Assembly: GCA_916700875.1 (NCBI GenBank)
Contig: CAKAKS010000066.1
Location: 33,726,490 to 33,790,489, forward strand
Reading direction: 5' to 3'
Length of the DNA stretch: 64,000 bases
Source: Sebastes aleutianus
Taxonomy: Eukaryota; Chordata; Actinopteri; Perciformes; Sebastidae
Part shown: piece by piece, positions 26,487 through 36,640 of the stretch
How the letters are laid out: each line of letters begins with the position of its first letter
Position numbering within the stretch: position 1 is the first letter of the stretch
The notes under the pieces: generated by a model
Told to the model about the DNA's origin: nothing
The model's input: the letters and a program-made list of their open reading frames with translations, nothing else
Database searches by the model: none
Position numbers and translations under genes: made by a program

Positions 26487-29360
26487 ATGTGTATTCTGTT
26501 TTATGAGTGTCCTCACTGATGTCATTTACACTTCTCTTTTATGTTTCAGTGTGTTGAAAATGTTTCAAGGCAGAACTGCCCAGTGTGTATGGAGGTAATA
26601 AAACATATAAGACATTAGAGGACAGTATGGCAACAGCTGCTGGCTGTTTATGTAATTCATTACTTTCTCTACAACCTGATCTGATTTTCTTTTGTATGTA
26701 TGTACAGGATATTCACACGTCCAGAATCGGAGCTCACGTTCTTCCATGCGGCCATCTTTTACACAAGTATGACTCTTATAATTCTCTAAATACTATTAGC
26801 TCAGCGTTGAGGGAATGAATTGTGCATATTTAGCTGTTTGTACATATCCCAGTTTTTATTACACTGTGAATGTGTGTCATTGGCTTGACAGATTTCTTTA
26901 CAGATTGATTACTCTATATATTATGTTTTAAAAATAATCATAGTATCTGTAAAACACAAATACAAATATGATATAATTACAAAGATGAAGAGAATTGAAA
27001 AGATATTAAAATATTGTTGAAGACTAATAAATCAAAATTTTATATTTTGTAGCCCAATGTTATCTTCAAATATATATTCTATTCATTTACTAATCATATT
27101 TCAAGATGTGCTGTGACATAAAGGTAACAGTTAATGTATTTGTTCCCATTCTCTGCAGGACCTGCTTTGATGACATGGTCAGAACGGGGTATGTCTAATG
27201 AGTCCTTTTTTCCTGGTAATTTAGTAAAATACAGTCTCATTCCAGGTTCAATTATTTGTTTGTTTGACATAAACCTTTCAGGCGTTGCTGGAACAATTGA
27301 GTCCTGCATCAGTCAGTGCGTTTTCATGCAGAAAGGGGAAAGTAACAGCTGAGCAATGAATGAACAGAGAGATCATAACACGTCCTCTTATTTAAAATGA
27401 TTCCATCCAGAGTCTGACTGAAACTGACCACTAACACAAAGTCGGTTTCCACCGCTGAATATTTGACTATTTGTTAAATTCAGACACACACTGGCACTGT
27501 GAGGAAAAGCTCCAACACAGACACACACACCAAAAACTGTCACTACAGTTAAAATAAGTCAGCCGTGGGTGCAAAATAAGGTGTGGTGGGTGATAAATCT
27601 GATCACTGACCTGCTGCATGGATTCGTGGATTAACAGTTCCCAGGTTACTATAGTGCATATAAACATAAGGCAGAGAGAGGGCCTTCCACTAAATGTAAC
27701 TTTTCCTCCTTTGCTGTAGAGCGTATCGCTGCCCGCTGTGTATGCACTCTGCCTGGGACATGGAGGAGCACTGGGATCGGATAGACAAAGAGATTTCCCT
27801 GTCACCGATGCCCACCGAGTACCAGGGTGCTACTGTCAAAGTAAGACCTCAATAATACAATAATATGCACATGTGATCTTTTAGTTTAGTCCAAACCTCT
27901 GAGACCCGTCTTTCAGAGGCTGTAGCAGGTTCAGTGTTAGAAGGTAGAGTGAAGGTAGAGGTATCATATGAAGCTAGAAAACCTTAAAAATCCATTGTTT
28001 CTTATGCTAGCTTGTAGGGAAGGAGACTAAATAACGCCGCAAAGTCAGGCTAAATTTTGGCGAGGAAAAATTGGCATGAGCATTTTCAAAGGGGTCTCCT
28101 TGACCTCTGACCTCGAGATATGTGAATGTAAATGGGTTCTATGGGTACCCACAAGTCTCCCCTTTACAGACATGCCCACTTTGTTGCCTGTTGGGCTGCA
28201 GTTTGCCATGTTATGATTTGAGCATATTGTTTTATGCTAAATGCAGTACCTGTGAGGGTTTCTGGACAATATCTGTCATTGTTTTGTGTTGTTAATTGAT
28301 TTCCAATAAGAAATATATGCATACATTTGCATAAAGCAGCATATTTGCCTACTCCCATGTTGATAAGAGTATTAAATACTTGACAAATCTCCTTTGTAAG
28401 ATACATTTAAAAAAATGCAATTCTTGCAGAAATCTCAAAATGTCCAAAGTTTCTGACACCAAATCACAGCATTGCTTTTTATATGATGTTCCTCAAGGTC
28501 TTGGTGTCTTAATGCGGTATTTTGGAGTGATTTTTGCTCATTTTTATCAATTCTCAAGTGGTAAAAATTGGTTAAATTTAGCACCAAATCTGTAAAACAA
28601 ATGGTATCAACCCAAAAATTGCAAATTGTAACAACTTATGAGACATGAGTGAGCCTGAGAATGACCGTCGTATACTTCTATCATAATGTTTTAAACCCTT
28701 ATACACTACACATAATTTATTTTAATGAATGAATGAATGATTTCTTATTTCTGATTTATGTCTAGAACAACTTGACACACAGTGCTGAGCTGCATCTCAA
28801 ATTAATCTTCAGGTTCCCAGCTTTCAGATGATGTACACCACTTTTATGGTAGATGTCACCTACTGCTGACCTGCTATCTCCCCCTAAGGACAGGACTCCC
28901 TGTACCCCCCCTAAAAAAGACAAAAACGGGTCTATTGAGGGGGTCAGAGGGTTAAAAGAAGGGTTGAATTACTGATGGATCAGAATCTTTTTAGACATGA
29001 CATGCCTACATTTTTGCATTTCATTCAATCTAATTTGTACAATTCAACAAAGATGGTTCTCGGTGACCGTTGCAAGTAATCATCCGATCCAAACGGTTGT
29101 CTTTATATGTAATCCATTACTTTTGTTTTTGCTTACTATAGATTATATGTAACGACTGCCAAGCCCACTGCACTGTGCCTTTCCATGTGCTGGGGATGAA
29201 GTGCAGCGCCTGTGGTTCCTACAACACAGCTCAGGACGGAGGACTCATCCAGCAGCCTCAACAGCAGCAGCAGCAGCCAGAGCAGGACACAGAGACTGAG
29301 GCAGAGACAGACACAGAGCCAGAGCAGCAGGATCAACCTCAGTCACCCACGCCACATTAG
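24078..29360 (+). CDS. rchy1: RING finger and CHY zinc finger protein 1 (Pirh2)
   Basis: E3 ubiquitin ligase of the Pirh2/RCHY1 family; in mammals it ubiquitylates p53 and other substrates. Nine exons on the plus strand: 24078-24128, 24671-24790, 24954-25069, 26332-26410, 26550-26594, 26708-26766, 27159-27188, 27720-27840, 29142-29360. They total 840 nt and 279 residues, with phases consistent throughout. The N-terminal CHY/CTCHY zinc modules (about residues 7-130) show CCDKLYVCRLCHD, CQQCHAQFGEYYCDIC and CEKCNLC. The RING runs about 132-174: CPVCME, the CGHLLH core, then CPLC. A C-terminal zinc ribbon contains ICNDC and KCSACGSYNT. The last about 40 residues are Q- and E/T-rich, which makes the protein longer than the human one (261). 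The start is the first ATG before MASPAGCEHY. A CA microsatellite and transposons occupy introns. Confidence 0.96.
25096..25958. mobile_element. TTAA element (TTAAAGGAACACTGTG family) interrupted by a hAT
   Basis: Bounded by TTAA. The left end is TTAAAGGAACACTGTG and the right end CACTGGACCTTTAA. Its relative at 46,502-47,059 is uninterrupted. The intact middle (GTCCACCATGTTGCACCGCC) flanks the insertion at 25,267. It lies in rchy1 intron 3. Confidence 0.8.
25267..25720. mobile_element. Nested hAT-like MITE with perfect 8-bp target duplication
   Basis: 454 bp. Starts TAGGAATGCACCGATCC and ends TTTTTGCATCCCTA. CTCTCCAT flanks both sides exactly (25,259-25,266 and 25,721-25,728). The subterminal region is rich in CGATA/GATACC repeats. 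There is no transposase frame. Confidence 0.9.
26428..26486. repeat. CA microsatellite
   Basis: Uninterrupted run of about 29 CA dinucleotides in rchy1 intron 4, starting 17 bp after the splice donor. Confidence 0.95.
27893..28412. mobile_element. Truncated copy of the TAGGGCTGTCAA family
   Basis: In rchy1 intron 8. It shares CATATCTGGAGGTCAGAGG-like, CTGTAAAGGGGAGACT-like and CATGTTGATAAGAG blocks with the copies at 12,962 and 18,476 but lacks both terminal repeats. It carries the minus-strand repeat frame at 28,164-28,406. Confidence 0.65.
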
Positions 29361-30833
29361 AAATGACCTTTGTATTTTAGACATTTGGCTGGTGCACTTA
29401 ACTCGTACTAACTTACATTGAGTAGACTGAGCCAATATTCCTAGATTGTACAAAAAAAAACCATCTATTTTCTGTACCTATCCTCTTCAGTGCTGGAACC
29501 CATCCCAGCATGCACTGTGTGAGATGAAGGGTATCAGGCTATCAAGGGACTAAAGCAACATGCAATTTAGAGTCCTAGTCCACCTGACTACCCAGAAAGG
29601 TGTTGCTGGGGGGTGGGGGGGGTGACAGTATAACCACTGAGCCACTGTGTGGCGTCGTGATAAAACAATGAGCTGGTTACCTGCTACTGGTGGTGAAGGT
29701 TGTACAGTATCGGATCGATTGTGATTGTTTTCTGTTAAGTTCGGGGACTGTGCCGCACTACAGCCTATTTAAATACTCTCAGTAAGAAGTGTTAACCAAG
29801 GCGCGTTACACTTAACACTCCACCAGGTTTGTAAGTTTGTCAGACACAAACAGAAATTAAAACTAACCTCAGGCAGAAGTCATCGTGATTAACAAAGTAG
29901 TTAGTCTGCACGTTAACTTAACTGGCAGCATGGTACAAGGCAACGTGCAAATGAGGTGAATAGGATTAAAATACAATTCAGGATTTTGTAAAAGTGGAAA
30001 TCCACACACAGGGAATTTAAAATGGATCATACAAATATCTCAAAAAGATTCACAAGGCATTTGTGCAGAAAATTCCCAAAAGGTGCATGGGCTAAATCCC
30101 CTTGCATTTGCTGCTTTTTCTTGCATAGATGCCCTGTCAGTCAAAGATTAAAGGACCAATATGTAATATATTTACTGTAATAAATCATAAAATGATCACG
30201 ATGTGTCATCAGAGATTAAGGAAACATGCTGAATTGAAATACTGGCTTCTCCTACAACAGTGCTACAGCCAGGATGTTCTCCTTTGAAATTTCCATTCCG
30301 GTCCGGAACGTCTGTTTTTTGTTTTGGATCTGTGTGATCTCGTCCACTGCCCATTTCAACACCCCGTTACCACATATGAAACAAATTGGCACACAAACAC
30401 AGCCTTCTGCAGCCATGGAAGCAAGTAAACCAACTGGACCAACAGAGATAACGTTAACGTTAGATTCTACCCGACCGGCCAAAAGCCTCGGCACATCTCT
30501 ATGTGGTCCGTGTGCAGCTGGTCATCATGGCAGCGAGTATTTGAGACACACAGCCGGTAAAGTGATTCCGACTGCTGATGCTGGCCAGAGGCTAACATGC
30601 TCGTGTCCAAAAGGTCTTAAATTGCGAAAACGCGCACTGCTATCAGTCACACGGGAGGAGCAGACGGGCCATAGCTCCAATGTTTTGAATTTGGACTGTT
30701 GTTACCCATTTTAAACTGTCAGTACTACCTATTGGTCCTTTAAACAGATAGCATCTTTCTAGATTTGACTTGAGTCTGTATTTTAATTGCTGAGTGTTGA
30801 TCCCACTCTTGATAATGTTTTATTAATAATAAA
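29361..30833 (+). other. rchy1: rchy1 3' untranslated region, probable extent
   Basis: No AATAAA is obvious soon after the stop. The first good one on the plus strand is at 30,828-30,833, just beyond a TTAA element (30,148-30,743); a second is at about 31,411-31,416. If either is used, the transposon is part of the 3'UTR. The true end cannot be fixed from sequence alone. Confidence 0.35.
30148..30743. mobile_element. TTAA element (TTAAAGGACCAATATG family)
   Basis: Bounded by TTAA. The left end is AAAGGACCAATATG and the right end CTATTGGTCCTTTAA, an inverted repeat. The 146-codon plus-strand frame (30,274-30,714) ends within it and shows no known domain, so I treat it as repeat sequence. Confidence 0.8.
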
Positions 30834-31571
30834 TGCTACAATTGAAATTTGTCTATCTAATTCTTGTTAAAGTCCCTAGCTGTAATCCAAATATAAACAA
30901 AAGCATATTCAAAACACAGGTTTGGAAGCTGCTGTCACTCCCAAAATGACTAATGTTGTTTATGGTTATGGATTGTAAAAACTGAAGTATAACAGTTATG
31001 ATAAGCTGAGAAACATTTAGAAAAAATAATTTCTCATTGATAAGTCAAACAATTGCGTTATGTATAAATGTGTAAATGTACCAGTAATTTAGATAGTCCA
31101 AAAACGTGCTGATTGGGCCCTTTAGCCTGCTCGTTTTCTAAAGTCAGCCAAGGAGATGACAGTATGGTCTGTGGCATTGGAAATATATTCCAAGTCTTAC
31201 CTATTTGTTATAATATAATATGCATAATTACAACTGCAACACATGCTGCAGTACCTATTGACTGTTTCCTTCTCATACAGTACTGTAATTCCTGGTATGG
31301 CTGCTGTGACATAAGGCCCTTGATTCTGGTAACATTTGCTTTTTTGTGTTTTTGTTACTTGCAGGTGTAAAGTTTGGTTACCTTTACAATGACAGTAAAA
31401 CCAAGTCCCAATAAACATCATTTTACTAAAATACTGTTGTGCTGTCTCCTGAACCAATCATTGAATTAGAGATAAGAACATTTAATAACATTACATTTTC
31501 ATTTTTTGCTGCTCATACAAATACATTTGAGGTGTTACTTTTCCACTGTTTGTATAGCAGTCATGTACACT

Positions 31572-32444
31572 CAGGGCCAGCTTAAAGCAGCAGTAGGCAG
31601 TATATATTTGGCATCATTGGGCAAAAATTCCATAACAACCTTTCAGCATATTGTAATTCAAGTGTTCTGAGAGATAACTAGACTTCTGCACCTCCTCATG
31701 GCTCTGTTTTCAGACTTTAGAAAATCTAGCCTGTGATGGGCGACTTTGACCAATCACAGGTCATTTCATTGAGAGAGCGTTCCTATTGGCTGTGCTCCGG
31801 TCACGCCGGAAGTTGGCGTTCCTTCACCAGATTTCACAATGGCGGCAGCGTCACAAACTTTCTCATTTTACAGCTAAACAGTACACTACAAGATGATTCT
31901 GAAAACATTTGAGGAGAGAAATAGACATTACAGTAACATAATATTGATTCATATTTGATCAGCGCTGCCTAGTTTGACCGTTTGGTCGGAGCTCGCGAGT
32001 GATTGACAGCCAGCTCTCATAGAAAGCAGATGGACAGCAGATCTCAGGTCAGCTCTTACTGCTTGTTTTCCTCTGGTCTATGAAATCTTGCAGATGCCGT
32101 TAAGAGCACCGGAGGACACAGAGGCACATGATTTTTTTCAGGTTACTTGTTTGATGTACTACTGTCACGATATAGCGACCGTTTTATAAAAATAACTTAA
32201 AAAAAAAAATAATAATAATTATAATTTGAAAAATATGCCAGTGACAACCGTTAACAAATGAACAAATAAAGAAAGAAATACACTTTTCACCCCCGTAACT
32301 CTCTTAATGTAATGAATTGTAACTTTTTCATCTGCCCGGACGCACTTATTGTAGTGAAACTGACTAAACACTTTTATTTAAAGATTTGGGGATCTCCAAA
32401 TTCGAATTTCGCTTAGGGCACCAAAAGAACTAGAGCCAGCCCTG
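31572..32444. mobile_element. hAT-like element with perfect 8-bp duplication, host of a TTAA element
   Basis: The ends are CAGGGCCAGC and GAGCCAGCCCTG. TGTACACT flanks both sides exactly (31,564-31,571 and 32,445-32,452). The right end has TTAGGGCACCAAAAGAACTAG, a familiar vertebrate hAT terminus. A TTAA element (start TTAAAGCAGCAGTAGGCAG, 31,582 to about 32,205) is inserted only 10 bp inside the left end. That inner copy matches 42,845-43,654 but has lost its right terminus. Confidence 0.85.
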
Positions 32445-32617
32445 TGTACACTAGTACCATTAAAACAAAGATTACCATGATGAAGGAAATGCTAAATGAA
32501 AGTAAAGCCAAGTGTAGTCTGGATATTTAGACCTGATATCACAATGATAAAGCATCAAGACACCACTAACTACTGTATACAGTATGTACAGCAATAACAT
32601 GGACCGAACCAGTAACC

Positions 32618-33124
32618 TTAAAGGTCCCATATTGTAAAAAGTGAGATTTTCATGTCTTTTATATTATAAAGCAGGTTTAAGTGATATATAAATACTGTTA
32701 AACTATCAAAATGCTCAATATACGGAGAAATACACACAGCCTGTATTCAGAAATTGCGCATTTGAAACAAGCCGTTAGGATTTCCATCCATTCGTGATGT
32801 CACAAATATACAATATATAGATCATTACACAGTTTTAAACATAAACATTCTAAATGTGTCCCAGTTTATTTCCTGTTGCAGTGTATGTAAATAACATCAG
32901 CTGACAGGAAGTAAACATGGACCCAAACTGTTGCTTAGCAACGCAATTCTGTTGAAATGCACTAAAGCGGAGCGTTTCAGACAGAGGGTAAATACAGGTA
33001 AATTCAGGCAGACAGTATGAGGAAAATAAAGTTTTTTTTTAACATTACAGCATGCAAACATATTTTAGCAGAAACACAAAATACAAGTATGAAACTGAAA
33101 ATGAGCATGATATGGGACCTTTAA
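32618..33124. mobile_element. TTAA element family A, abutting the SCPP stop codon
   Basis: 507 bp bounded by TTAA, ends TTAAAGGTCCCATAT and ATATGGGACCTTTAA. Its right border is 22 bp from the stop codon of the SCPP gene, so read on the minus strand the element forms most of that gene's likely 3'UTR. It supplies an AATAAA (plus-strand TTTATT at about 32,868-32,873). Confidence 0.85.
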
Positions 33125-33146
33125 GTGGAAACACTTTCTTGTCAGA

Positions 33147-33975
33147 TCACATGCTATCTCCTCTGGGTGGATCCGGCTCAGGGGTCGTGAACTGGAAAGT
33201 GAAACAAACAGGAACACCGGTCATGGTGGTTCCGATGGGGACGGGCAGGGCTGGGGCTGTGGAGAATGGTGGAGGTGTTGGCTTGATGACGTGTGGAGGA
33301 AAGGGTGGAGTTGTACCCTGGGGGAATCTTTGGTATGTAGTGGTGGTGGTGGTGGTGACTTGTGGTTGATTTATGCCAGCACCACCTATGATTGTACCAG
33401 TGTCTGTAAGCGTTGGGTGGAGTGAGACCTCTGCATCTGGTAGGACGTGCACCGTGTCAGTGTTGATTGAGTCCTGAGCCGGATCAGAATCAGGCATGTC
33501 CTGAGAAATGTCCATGCCCAGAGCAGTCTGTGAAGGATCATCCGGCATGAGCTGTAAAGCGTCTGTGTCAGTGGAGGTTTGTGGGTCCTCCGTGTCCGGC
33601 AGTGCTGAAGTATCGAGGGTGGCTGGAGAAGGCCCTGCGTCTATAGAGGGAAGTAGGGCTGCAGCGCCCGTGGGGTCAGTCTCCTCCATAGCATTAGGCA
33701 GGTCTGTCTCTGGGAACGCCGGCTGCAGAGGTTCCTGTGAAAGCCCCACACGAGAGGCCGTCTCCTCTGAAGAATTTGACTCACTGGACTCTGATGACTT
33801 GGATGAATCCACGCCGTCACTCAGATAGACCTGTTTTTTTATAACAAGGAATTGTTCTTAATCTCTTTACATTGCTTTATTGTAGTAGTAGGATTATAGT
33901 AGTACTACTCACTGGTTTAGACAACGCCACAGTCACCATGAGGACAGCACACAGTGTAGTCCTCAGAACTGCCAT
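33147..33975 (-). CDS. Secretory calcium-binding phosphoprotein (SCPP) family, RGD-containing
   Basis: Secreted acidic phosphoprotein of the SCPP type. There are two coding exons on the minus strand, 33975-33913 and 33830-33147, separated by an 82-bp phase-0 intron, giving 248 residues. Exon 2 encodes a 21-residue signal sequence (MAVLRTTLCAVLMVTVALSKP). The next exon opens VYLSDGV and then a serine/glutamate cluster with many S-x-E sites (about residues 29-43), the substrate type of the FAM20C secretory kinase. An acidic D/P/T-rich middle follows, then a run of seven threonines and a proline-rich stretch, and the protein ends RGDSM. A noncoding first exon, a signal peptide on the second and phase-0 introns are hallmarks of SCPP genes; the family diverges too fast for me to name the paralogue. 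Human RCHY1 lies near ODAPH, which fits the location. It is probably a mineralised-tissue or epithelial matrix protein. Confidence 0.8.
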
Positions 33976-34948
33976 TGCTGTCTTTCCTGTATTTGCTGAA
34001 ACAAATAAGCACTATATTGGTAAATTGGTAAATACGTTGTGCATTTACTCCACTACATGTCAGAGGGAAATATTGTACTTTTAGCTCCACGGCTACAGCT
34101 ACTTGTTATTTTGCAGATTATTCTTCATACAAAACATTTCAGTGAAAATCTCCCTCTTGTGAAGTCTCGATTAGTCTGGAACTGAGCCTAAAATTTAGTT
34201 TAAATTTTCCTGTAGAAAGGTGAAAAGAAAATCTGCCAGTGTGGTAAGAATATTTCATCACCTTTTCAATGCAAATCAATTTGTTTTTTCAGAATTCTAT
34301 TGTTGCAACCTGTTTTTCGTTTGTGTTTCAAGATACAGACACACATTTGTATAACATTTTTTTTTTAAACAAGTTGATTGACATTAAAAACTAGTTAAAA
34401 TATTCTACCTACACTGCAAGAGAAAGTTTTTAGGACTCGATTATAGACAGAGATGTCTGTCTAAGATTGTGGGTTTTCCATATTGAACTGCCTTTATAAA
34501 GTAATTAAAACCAGTTCCACCTCGAGCAGCTACAACAAAAATGCTGCTCACACATGAACGCATCCGTTATAGTTATCTCTATAGATAGATATACATGTAT
34601 ACTGTATAAAACCCTATTCTGCATGCATAATGAATACTTTTACTTTTGATACTTTAAGTACACTTTGTGATAATACCTTTTTTATCTTCGCTCAAATAAC
34701 GTTTTGAATGCAGGACCTTTACATGTAGGAGAATTTACTAAGTAGGGAATTCCACAAATCAGTTCAATGTAAATGTTTCAATCAAAATAAATAAAATAAA
34801 AATAAAAATCTATTAAAGAAATGGAAGTCATTTCTTACAATATACTGTAATTTTGGCACGAGTTACAAAAAGTTATCAACAAAAGTGAAATATTACTCTT
34901 TAAGCTGTATTACCTCAGATAATATAGCGTTCCTGTCTGAAGACCTAC

Positions 34949-35073
34949 CTTGATTGTTGAGTATCCTCTTATCACTGAATACCATAGGAACACAGTAGAC
35001 TAACTCTGAAATGTCCCAACTCTGACAAACGCAAAACAATGAGTGCTCATTCTTCTTAGTCTTGCATTTTATA
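34949..35073 (-). promoter_or_regulatory. SCPP gene TATA box and noncoding exon 1
   Basis: A TATAAAA on the minus strand (plus-strand 35,067-35,073) precedes a probable start site near 35,040. The transcript then runs to a strong donor, AATCAAG|GTAGGT, with the exon ending at 34,949. A long intron follows to the acceptor just upstream of the signal-peptide ATG (candidate sites GTTTCAG|CAAATACAG or AAATACAG|GAAAGACAG). The exon has no ATG-initiated frame of note, as expected of SCPP exon 1. Confidence 0.65.
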
Positions 35074-35615
35074 CGGCTGCTGATATGTGTGGGTACAGTA
35101 AACCGCTAATTCATCATCTGGTTCATGCCCTTAGCATTATTCACTTCAAGCCTGCCTCATAACAATTCAAACTAAATCATTAAACAGCCCAGACACAGCT
35201 AAATTAGAGGGTGCTAGGAATTCTTAAGAGAAATAAATAGGCCAGAAGTGCCTATTCATAAGCAAAGTAAACATGTGCTTTGTGGGTTTGGTGTGAACAA
35301 TGGGGAGAATCCGGTTTAGACTTTAAATACATGTCATCAGAATCCAGTCTGGCAAAGTATCCACTAATTCCAGAGCTTTTCTTCCTGCAATCAATTAAAT
35401 CTACCATTTGTCCACAGAAATAAAACAACATACCCTCCTGAATTCACTTCAAACATGCCCCCATATGTACATTTATTCTTATCATTTACAATTACAGCAA
35501 CAGTCAAGACATTTCTTCAGGAATGTGAGCGTCAGAGCTGTGGACCCATTACTTAGAAAGGCCTTACACACCAACACAGGTGTTTCCATTACAGTGGCTG
35601 ATCAGACCTCTGATT

Positions 35616-36640
35616 TACGACAGAGTATTAGGGCCACAATGAGGAAAACAAATCTGAGATTTCGAGAATAAAGTCATAATATTACAAGAATAAAGTCTTA
35701 ATATTACAAGAATAAAGTCATAACTTTACGAGAAAAAAAGTCGAAATTTTACGAGAATAAAGTCATAACTTTACGAGAAAGAATTTGTAATATTACGAGA
35801 ATAAAGTCGTAACTTTACAAGAGAAAAAGTTTAAATATTACGAGAATAAAGTAGTAAATTTAGGAGAAAAAAAGTCGTAATATTAGGAAAACACATTACC
35901 AGCAACCAACAAAACGGGCGGGAGGACATAGCAGCCTGAGCCTGCTTCTGGACGGGTAGCAGCTGTTTGTCTCGGTTTATTTCTTCGGAATAAATGCAGT
36001 TTCTTGCACAATCTTTTCAAGGTCCTGATACTGATGATAATGTAGTGCTGATGTGCCAAAAGATGAAGTATTTCCTTATTTGTGAAACCTAAACTAAAGT
36101 ATAACTTCACAAGATGCTCCACGTTTCTCATTTTCGCACAGGCGGCACGCTGCTCTATTTTCACCCAAAAATAACATGTAAAACGTATGACTTTATTCTA
36201 GTAATATTCCGACTTTTTTTCTCGTAAAATTACAACTTTATTCTTGTAATATTAGGACTTTTTTCTTGTAAAGTTACAACTTTATTCTCGTAATATTACG
36301 ACTTTTTTCTTGTAAATTTACGACTATATTCTCGTAATTTTACGCCTTTTTTTCTCGTAAAGTTATGACTTTATTCTCATATTACGACTTTATTCCTCAT
36401 AAAATTACGACTTTATTCCTGTAATATTACGACTTTTTTCTTGTAAAATTATGACTATATTCTCGTAATATTACGACTTCTTTTCTCCTAAATTTATGAC
36501 TTTATTCTCGTAATTTTACGCCTTTTTTTCTCGTAAAGTTATGACTTTATTCTCATATTACGACTTTATTCTCGGAAATTACCGACTAAGTTACCGTAGA
36601 TTATTTTTTTTCCTCAATGTGGCCTTAATACTCTGTCGTA
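35616..36640. mobile_element. Foldback element with tandem-repeat arms
   Basis: The outer inverted termini are TACGACAGAGTATTAGGGCC and GGCCTTAATACTCTGTCGTA. Inside each end is an array built from variants of GAGAATAAAGTCGTAATATTAC (left arm about 35,660-35,885; right arm, inverted, about 36,185-36,595). The centre (about 35,886-36,184) contains a DNA-binding relic, listed separately. Flanking CTGATT and CCGCTT match at 4 of 6 positions. The layout resembles integrase-type (IS3EU-like) DNA transposons of fish; that assignment is inference. Confidence 0.7.
35883..36164 (-). pseudogene. Relic of a transposon helix-turn-helix protein
   Basis: A 93-codon frame at the centre of the foldback element. 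Its middle (VEHLVKLYFSLGFTNKEIL... then SIRTLKRLCKKLHLFRR) has the look of the N-terminal DNA-binding segment of integrase-core transposon proteins. No catalytic domain follows and the frame runs out into the tandem-repeat arm. I regard it as a decayed remnant. Confidence 0.5.

Noticed and set aside
30274..30714. 146-codon plus-strand frame
   Set aside because: Contained in the TTAA element 30,148-30,743; no recognisable domain.
33052..33369. Plus-strand frame opposite the SCPP gene
   Set aside because: Antisense shadow of the SCPP exon plus the adjoining transposon.
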